Below, piece after piece: positions 56,094-64,000 of a stretch of DNA of 64,000 nucleotides. Within the stretch, counting starts at the first letter, position 1, and each line of letters begins with the position of its first letter. The notes beneath the pieces were generated by a model that worked only from the letters and a program-made list of their open reading frames with translations, was not told the DNA's origin and ran no database searches. Made by a program: the position numbers and the translations under genes. This DNA comes from Lunularia cruciata (Eukaryota > Streptophyta > Marchantiopsida > Lunulariales > Lunulariaceae): the NCBI GenBank assembly GCA_948567375.1, contig OX419759.1, positions 56,273,493 through 56,337,492 of the forward strand, in the 5' to 3' direction.

Positions 56094-56841
56094 TGTAATA
56101 CTCCAAGGACAAGAGAAGAGAGAAAACATAGATTTAATACTCAATCATATGATGCCCCAAAGGAGCACCTTCTCTTTATTATATAGACAAAGAGGATCTT
56201 CTCCAAGGAAACTCCACCATAGGATTAGGCACATAGATAGATGACATGTCAAAAAGCTCCACACTTGGATTACCTACTTGGATGGGTGTCATGTCTGTCT
56301 TGATCCTATCTGGTTGGTCAAACAGGCTTTGACTAGAGGGAATATTTTAGGGAATCTTCTTGTAGGAATCTCAAAATCATGTGGGTGAGGTACCTTTGGA
56401 AAGCTCTCAACAAAAACTAGGGGGTAGTGAAGGCCAGCCTTTTACTCCATTGTTGGGGGGGAGGGAGGGGAGGAAGTGCATATTTTTGAGGTCTAATTCA
56501 TCTATTTTGGTCTCCAAAATTGCCTTCAAAGATTTCAGGCATATTTTGGTTCATACTCTATTAGTAGAAGTCCCTCTTTGGTGATACCTATTTTTGATCT
56601 ATTTTGTCCATCATATGTAACATCCTTCCAAATATCACCAAACCAATTCTCACCTTTAAATCATATGTCTAGCTATTGGTTCTAAGGTTTTCAAGTCTAT
56701 TTTTTTTATGCATTATTAGTAGAATTACTCTTTTGGTGATATTTCTATCTAATCTATTTTTTCCATCATGTATAATATCATTCCAGATGTTACCAAACCA
56801 AATTTCACATCGAGATCATATGGTTAGCTCTTGGTATTACA
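56094..56841 (-). repeat. A2 5' LTR (long form)
   Basis: 748 bp, TGTAATACC...TATTACA in sense. U3 contains two copies of a segment of about 165 bp, with a G-run near 56455-56475 on the plus strand. Confidence 0.9.
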
Positions 56842-57390
56842 CTATGGCATAGGAGCATTAAATGATGCTCTAATTTGGTCATAAACACACATCTTGCAAC
56901 AAATTGTTGTACATTGGTTTGCATATTGCACCACCAATAATGACTCTAGAGTAAGCTATATGTATAGTTTACTCCAAAAGTCCTAGCTCCCCATGAGCAT
57001 GACAGACCAACTATGGTCTCTAAAATGGAAGTGGTACTACTCTCACTCTACCATCCTCCCATACACAAAGAAGGTGTATGCACTCCAATTTGAACCATCT
57101 AGCTTGCTGGAGAACACGGTCTCTCTCTTTGGCCCCAACTATGCCACCCACAATACCAATGCAAAGATAGTCCATTGCTAAGACATCATCATGAATGTCT
57201 CATTGAATTGTACTAATGTCTCCACTCTTTGGATCTATGACCTCAATAACTACTCCTATATGCATTGAAAGAGATACAACCAAAGCCTTAGAAAAAATAT
57301 AAAGAAAAGTAGATGCATACCAACTTGGCACCATCTCCTCATCTATCTCACCATGCCAACATGCTCTAGTTTGATCTTGTTGGCTGGGAC
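56842..57390 (-). pseudogene. pol: C2 pol middle portion
   Basis: Counterpart of C1 12551-13105: the RNase H tail to integrase zinc site region, with stops in every frame. It is bounded by the A2 5' LTR and the B6 LTR. Confidence 0.8.
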
Positions 57391-58082
57391 TGTGAGCCGG
57401 CCTATCTCTCACTCAGGATGAACCTCTGATGGCTATTATGGTAGCGCACCATGGACTAAGAATGCAAGGAACCCCAACTCCATCATACTCCTCCAAGGCT
57501 AACACTCCAAGACCCAAGACATTGCTCACTAGAGAACTCAATGAAAGATAGATAGTTGCAAATGAAAGGATGATGAGTACCTCCTCACCCCTTGTTTATA
57601 TACTTGTGAAATAGTTACGTACCAAAGTTACTAATTACCGTAGTAACTCAAGTGACTAGACTAAAAGTCAAGTAAAGTCAAAAAGTAGAAAGGAATATCC
57701 ATTCACATGGGCATATTCCTCTAAGCATGTGGTCTTATCTTGACCCAACCACTAAGTCAAGGATTCCTTCACATGGGCTATCCTTGGACTAAAGAAGAAT
57801 CCAAAACAAAAAGGCTTGCGGGCCCAAGAGTTCTCAACTCTTTCCCCAAAGCCAAACACCTAGGAATAATACCAAGTCAACACACTAAAATCCAAAATAG
57901 TGGTGCTCATCTTTTCTACTTCCTCTAAAGTAAGGTCCCATCTATCTTAGCTATGACTAACTTTAGCTAACCATGACTAAAATAGAACCATCCTTTATCT
58001 CTATATAAATAATATCTCTTAAGTACTTGTAATACCAAGCTAAATATCACAATACCACACACATGCACAAATGGGTGTTACA
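57391..58082 (-). repeat. B6 3' LTR
   Basis: 692 bp, TG...CA in sense, closely matching the B1 LTRs. Confidence 0.94.
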
Positions 58083-58130
58083 TTTACCCCCAAACTAAGT
58101 TTTCACTTTGTCCTCAAAGTGAAGGTCTCT

Positions 58131-61100
58131 CTACCATTTATGGTACATCTTCAACTTATCATGGTTAATCCTATCAAAGTGTCTTCCTCCCAACTCCTTG
58201 AGATCATAAAGATCACACCTTCTCTACTATGAAAGGTCCAAAGTACTTAGGCAAAAACTTCTTTTGCACTCTCTTGAATCGAATGGAATCAAACAACATT
58301 ACCCAATCACCTTCTTTGAAAGGCTCCACCTTCTTCTTGCCTTGCCTCTTGTCATAGCTCTCCTTTTTTTTCCTTTGGGCTTGCTCCACTCGAACCATAG
58401 CAACTGCTCTTGCCTCTTCCAACTCCATGAGTTGATCCTTCCTTGACTTCTCTGCATCACTTCCTTGTGCTTTCTTCAATCTCTTATGAATGCTTTGGAA
58501 GGTAGGAAGATCAAAGTGAATAGGTAAGGTAGACTCAATACCATACACCAATCGGAATGGAGAATATCCGGTGGAAGTCTTCATGGTTATCCTATACTCC
58601 CACAAAACTGCATGAATCCTCTTGTCTCAATGATGTTTAGCCCCCTCTATTTCTGCATCTTTGGCCAACATCATGCACAAGGTCTGATTGGTTCTCTCTG
58701 CCAAGCCATTGGAATTTGGCTTATAGGATGTAGTTACTCTATGTGTGATAGAGAAATGTCATAGCATGGCTGTAGTAATGCTTCTTGTAAACTCTCCTCC
58801 TCTATCAGAAACCAACTCCAAAGGGCATCCAAACCTAGTGATAATGCGTTCATGAAGAAATCTACCCACTTCATCTTCATTCTTGTCCCTCAATGGTCTA
58901 GCCTCAACCCACTTGGTAAGGTAATCAGTAACTACCACAATGTACCAATTGTTCCTTGGGGTTCTATTGAGAGGTCCTACAAAATCAATTCCCCACTTCT
59001 CAAAAGGTCCTAGCAATGGAATTGATCTAAGTGGTGGAGTGGATGTAGACTTTCTAGCAAAAGCTTGACAAACATGACAAGTTTTGCAATAATCAAGACA
59101 ATCCTTGAAAATCCCTCTCCAATGGTAACCTGCATCTAGAATCTTGAAAGCAGTCACCTTTCTTGCAAAGTGTCCTCCACATATTAAACCTTCATGAAAC
59201 TCCTTTATGAGTAGGATAGACTCTTCCTTACCCACTGCTCTTCAAAGTAGACCATCTGCTCCTTGGTGAAAAGGAATATCCTCCACCATTGTGTAAGGTC
59301 TAGATCTTGCTGCAAGGGCCTTCCTCTCCCTAGCATGCATCCCTTCTGGATAGTTACCTCTTGTCACAAAATCCACAATCTCCTTGTACTCCATTGGAAT
59401 CTTTTGAGTGACTGAGATTGTCATGAGCTCCTCATCCGGGAAGGAATCATCTACTGGCTCATCTCCATCATGATCATAGGCTCTAGATAACAAATCAGCA
59501 TTTGCATGTTTCTTTCTTGGCCTATCCTCAATTGTGTAGTCATACTCAGACAAGAGTATCATCCACCTTGCTATTCTCCCTTCAACATTAGGCTTGTTGA
59601 AGATGTACTTCAAAGCCTTGTGATCCATGACAATTGTGGCTTTCCCTCCAATCAAGTAGTGTCTAAACTTCTTGAGACCAAAGATCACTGCCAACCCTTC
59701 TCTCTCCGTTATAGAGTAGTTCTTCTTTGCTGAAACCATCTGCCTACTAGCATAAGCTATTGGATGATCATGCCCATCTTGGTCTAATTGACTAAGAGTG
59801 CATCTTATAGCTACATTAGAAGCATCAGTGTAGAGGATGAAAGGCTTACTCCAATCAGGTTTAGCAAGAATTGGAGCTACAACAAGGGATTACTTGAGCT
59901 CCTCAAAAGCTTTGAGAGCGTCCTTGTCTTCCAAAATCACCATGTAATCTACACCCTTCTTCATGTAGATGGTCAATGCAAAAGCCTTGTTGGAAAATGA
60001 GAAGATGAACCTCCTATAGTACCCAACTATTCCCATGAATTGGCATAACTTTGTCAAGCTTGAAGGGAATGGAATGTCTGAGATTTTCCTCACCTTCTCA
60101 AGATCAACTGCTATTCCATCCTTGGAGATGATGTGCCCCAAAAGTAGACCTTCTTCACATCCAAAAATGCACTTCTCTGGGTTGAGTGATGCATTTGCCT
60201 CATCCAAGCGTTGCAAGACTTTGATTAGGTGCTCAAAGTGCTCCTCCTTGCTCCCATAGACACAAAAGTCATCAATGAAATCTCCCACAAATTTCCCAAT
60301 GGAAGGTTCAAATACCTTGTTCATGAACCGTTGGAATGTGGTTCGAGCATTGCAAAGCCCAAAAGGCATGACCTTGAAAGCGTAAGTTCCCCAAGGTGTG
60401 GTGAATGTAGTGAGTTGTTGATGCTCTGGTGCAATCTTGATTTGGTTATATCCACTATAACCATCTCCAAAACTGTACCTCTCATGACCTGCAACCTCCT
60501 CCAAGATCTCATCAATGAATGGCAATGGGTAGTAGTCCTTCTTAGTAACAACATTGAGCTTCTTGTAATCCACACATACCCAAAGCTTGCCATTCTTTTT
60601 CTTCACAATGACAATTGGAGACACCCATTCTGAATTCTCCACCTCAAAGCTAAATCCACCCTCCTTGAGCTTATCAATCTCCTCCTTCACAACCAAAGAT
60701 ATTGGTGGGCTAATGCGACGTTGCTTTTGGCGGATTGGTCTTGCATGTGACTCCACCTCTATCTTGTGCTCCTCCAAGGTGACATCCTTCAAATCCTTGT
60801 AACTAAAGGCAAACACATGGATGAACTTGCGGAAAATCTCCTCAAATCTCACCTTCTCCTCCTTGGTAACATTTGGACCATACTTGAGGGTAGCTAACCT
60901 TCTCTCTACCTCCTCAAGTGTCAATGGTGATTTATCTGGGTCCTTCAAAACCTCTGGCTTAGGTTCAAAATCCATAGCACACAAGGGATACACATCTGAA
61001 TCAGATTCAGATTCATCCTCCTTCGTGGAAGTCTCCTCTTCCATGCTTGTGTCCACACCTGAAGCTCCTTCTTCAGAATCTGATTCCCAATAATCAGAAG

Positions 61101-62942
61101 ATGGGGTATCTGAATGTGAAGTGTTGGTGGTGTTAGTCACAAGAACAGTGACTCTATGGTTTGATGGCCCAATCCTCAAGTACCCTTTGTACCATCGATC
61201 AGTTGTGTGTGCTGCTCTCAACCATGGCCTCCCAAGAAGTAAGTCATAGCTTGAATCCTTCAAGACTTGGAAAGTCATGAGATTTTGAACTCCCATAATT
61301 GAAACTACCACCTTATCCATCACCCCTACTGGTCCAGCTTATTTGCCATGCTCACCACAAATGTTGAAGGTCTTGAGGGTATCATACCCAACTTCTTCAT
61401 CAACCTTTCTGACATGGCATTCACTGCTGATCCTCCATCAACTAATGCATCCTTGATGTTGTGACCATTCACTCTCACATCAATCTTGGAGGCATATTCA
61501 CAAGCCTCCCATGGTGCTGGCTTGGCATCCACCACCCCCATTGATATTGGAACTTTTGCCTTCTTCTTCTTCTTGCTCCTTGTAGAACTCAAACCACCTC
61601 TAAGCTCCCTTCTCAAGGTAGGGTTCAAAGCAATTAATTGGCCCACTGTGATGTTAGCCTTGTGACTACCAACATCCTCCAACACATTGTAGTTCCATTG
61701 TTGCTTTGAGATCAAGAAGTCCTCCATCCCCAACTTCTTCCTTGGAGTCTTTGTTGTTGATGGTGTTGAGGTGCAAGTGCTCCTAGTAGACATAGGAGTA
61801 TCCTTGCTTGAAGTAAATCCTTGAGAAGAGTGAACATCCTCTGCAAAACAAGCTCTCTTCTTCTCTTGTGCCAAAAGCTCCAAATTAAGACCCTTGGAGT
61901 TTGAGCACTCTCCCTTCTCATACTTGCTCTCAACCACATGTATGGATGCTATCCCCTTACCTTTGTTGGGATTAGGAGCCACTTGGGTTTCACTACCTCC
62001 CTCTTTCCCTCTATTGGCTCCCTCATAACCCCTTCCTCCATGGTAAGTGGAATTTGGGCAATTCCTTTAGATATGGCCTCTTCCTCCACAACCAAAACAA
62101 TTTCTATCATTGAAATTGTTGGCTGGTTGGCCTCCTCTATATGGATAGTTTCCATAACTCCTAGGCCCTCTCCCTACATTCTGATCCACCTCTCTCTTCT
62201 CCCATAGTTGCACCACATTGATCTTGAGATCCGCAAGTTGTTCTGTGATGGTTTGGAGTGGATCTTTTGGTGGAGGTGCAAGAACTGGAGCAACTACTAC
62301 TTGTGGTGCAACCCTTGTCACCAAAGTATCAGAAGTTCCACCATACTTGTAGCCTTGAGGAGGATGCACAACCTCCTTCACCACCAAATCACTCTCATCC
62401 CCTTCCAAACTCTCCTCCATATGAATTGCGATCTTGATAGCTTCAACCTTGGAAGAAGGTTTCTCATATCTCACCTTGCTTCTAATTTGTGGTCTCAATC
62501 CTCCCACAAAATTCTTGGTGAGCATGGCCCCTATGCCAATCATTGTGGTCTCCACATCATCCCCACCCTTCCTCAACACTATGCAAAATCTGGACTCCAA
62601 CTTTTCCACTCTTTCCACATAGACTCTCACTTTCTCTCCATCTCCTTGCTTGAGAAATGTAACCTCACTCATCAATCTCTCATAACTCTCATCAGGAAGA
62701 AAGTTCTCAATGAGTGCTGAAGTCAAAGTCTCCCAAGACTCCTCTTCCCCCACTCTCCTCCCTCTCTTTTGGTATTCTGACTCATACCATGTAAGTGCTG
62801 CATCCTCAAAGAAATCTGGTAATAATGAGGCCCACTCATTCTTCCTCCTCTCATTTTTTCCTATGCAAGCTCTCTTGAAGTCTCTCACAAAGGCCTCCAC
62901 ATCTTCTCCATCCTTGCCAAAGAAAACTGGAAGTTTTTCCAT
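58131..62942 (-). pseudogene. gag-pol: B6 gag-pol, several nonsense changes
   Basis: ATG at 62942 (MEKLPVFFG) and a domain order identical to B1. Breaks: CAA to TAA just after the knuckle His (about 62067), a short deletion after VSMANK near 61335 that shifts the frame, CAA to TAA near 59890, CGA to TGA near 59242 and 58759, TGG to TGA near 58628, and a small deletion near 58207. The long middle frame (59890-61323) still covers protease end, RT with FIDDF and the RT connection. Most changes are C to T on one strand or the other. Confidence 0.93.
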
Positions 62943-63211
62943 CTTAACCCCTCACTATCTTTCTTTTCTCTCAATTTTTTTTCTCTTTTCTTTTCTCTCA
63001 CTCTTTTACTAATAGAGTATATAAATGACTAACACCATCTGAGAATAATCCACTCTAGGGAAAACAAAAGGTTCAGGTTGCTCCAAGATTTCTATAGCAA
63101 CATCAAATCCTAGAGTGCATATTAATCTAACTCTCATGGATAGTTTATCCATAAGTTGAAAGATTATCTCCATCACTAATCTTGAGAACTAGCTGATGAA
63201 GGTGGTAGCAT

Positions 63212-63649
63212 TTATGTAGCTGTACTAAGAATCTCTCCAAGATCCTTCACCAAAGTTTCCAAAAGTGCTTTTACTCCACTACACTCATGTCCTTTTGGAA
63301 GTCCTTCAACTCCACAAACCTCACACAACTCCTTGGTCTTAGATCTTCTCCCTCCCAATCTTGGTGAAGAAGGTCCAACATGCAAACCCAAGTCAAGTAA
63401 GCCTCTCCTTTCCCTCAATCTCTTGCTCTCAAAGGTCAATGGACATGAACTTGCCTTATGTCCCTTCTCTCCACATAGAAAGCACTTAGACTCACTCTTT
63501 CCTCCAAGTGGTGTAGGTTTTTGGATCCTCTCAATACTCTCTTCAAATTCTATTGTAAACTCTCTTTTCCTCAAATCAACCCCTACAATCACCTCAAACC
63601 CTTAGGGAACCTTGCATAATCTCAATTTCTACTCTTGATGACCCTCCAT
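63212..63649 (-). pseudogene. B6 leader ORF3 remnant
   Basis: Shared ATG at 63649, then stops at codons 7 and 16. The rest (63212-63592) is open with both zinc clusters whole (CFLCGEKGHKASSC and CEVCGVEGLPKGHEC), ending a few residues early. Confidence 0.78.
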
Positions 63650-64000
63650 GTTCCCAAGATGAATCTGAACACTCAAACATGCTTTTTGTTGATCTCAAAC
63701 TTCTCATGCATGAGATCTCCACTCTGCAGAATTGACCCTTCCTCACAATGTCACTCAAATATCCCAACCAATATGTCACAGTCCTCTGAAATTTTGCACA
63801 CTTAATAGAAACTCCAGGGCATCCCTCCTTGCAAAATTTCAGATCTTTTCATTGAGCCATTTGGCCTAGACACCTTTCTATTCAGCACCCATATTTCAAA
63901 TTTGGTCTGAAAACCACCCCCTCATTTCAAAAACTCATTTCTCCCTGTGCAAGAATGATCTCTCTCTAATTTTTGTGGCAGCAGGTAGGATATAATGCAC

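Larger units (their letters stand above)
50425..56841 (-). mobile_element. Family A chromovirus copy A2, full length but decayed
   Basis: Minus-strand element with 3' LTR 50425-51021 and 5' LTR 56094-56841, primer site, leader ORFs, gag, pol and chromodomain in order. The LTRs differ in length because the left one has lost about 150 bp. Numerous stops and indels show this copy is older than A1. Confidence 0.92.
48532..57390 (-). mobile_element. Family C copy C2, split by A2
   Basis: Minus-strand C element: 3' LTR 48532-49168, PHD remnant, integrase to 50424, then A2 (50425-56841), then earlier integrase and RNase H end at 56842-57390, where B6 begins. C1 (12551-13105 and 13106-14350) matches the two sides of the A2 insertion collinearly. 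A2 is flanked by CTATA (50420-50424) and CTATG (56842-56846), a 5-bp duplication with one change. Confidence 0.87.
57391..64000 (-). mobile_element. Family B copy B6, 3' LTR to leader
   Basis: Minus-strand B element inserted in C2; its 3' LTR (57391-58082) follows the 4-mer GGAC. Pol, gag and leader follow to the right edge, where the 5' LTR would lie outside. It is the copy most similar to B1 by eye, but carries several nonsense changes. Confidence 0.93.

Noticed and set aside
1-64000. CRISPR arrays, bacterial operons, tRNA or rRNA genes
   Set aside because: No regular spacer arrays, ribosome binding sites, cloverleaf or rRNA signatures were seen; the content is that of a plant nuclear genome.

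Overview
The window looks like repeat-rich DNA from a land plant. The single recognisable host gene is an eight-exon MATE/DTX-type transporter with canonical GT-AG introns. Almost everything else is Ty3/gypsy LTR retrotransposon, nested several layers deep. I cannot name the species. A PHD-bearing integrase family beside chromodomain families would fit a bryophyte, lycophyte, fern or gymnosperm at least as well as a flowering plant, but this is inference.

Four element families can be separated by their own LTRs. Family A is a chromovirus with an LTR of about 590-750 bp, a tRNA-iMet primer site and a C-terminal chromodomain. Family B has an LTR of about 680-690 bp, a different primer site, a single-frame gag-pol, no chromodomain and a long leader with extra ORFs. 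Family C carries a PHD finger after the integrase. Family D is a chromovirus with a 364-bp LTR and an iMet primer site.

Layout. 1-17607 is a four-deep nest: an intact B1 (1988-9788) sits in the gag of A1 (left edge to 11495), A1 lies in the reverse transcriptase of C1 (to 15012), and C1 lies in the pol of B2 (to 17607). 17608-22825 is unrecognised sequence. 22826-26652 is the MATE gene on the minus strand. 26653-28616 is unrecognised, with two degraded ORF tracts. 28617-44401 is D, interrupted by a head-to-head pair of B fragments (29540-34781) and by B5 (37934-43944). 44402-48531 is unrecognised apart from one solo A LTR. 48532-57390 is C2, split by A2 (50425-56841). 57391-64000 is B6, which entered C2 and runs off the right edge.

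The most interesting signal lies in the retroelement leaders. Families A, B and D each carry, just after the primer site and before gag, a short ORF of about 56-74 codons whose peptides look related. A has two such ORFs in tandem, 4 nt apart. B additionally carries a 157-residue ORF with two zinc-binding clusters, separate from gag-pol. B1 has near-identical LTRs, a 4-bp target duplication and an unbroken 1608-codon gag-pol, so it is young and possibly autonomous. The other copies are decayed to various degrees.
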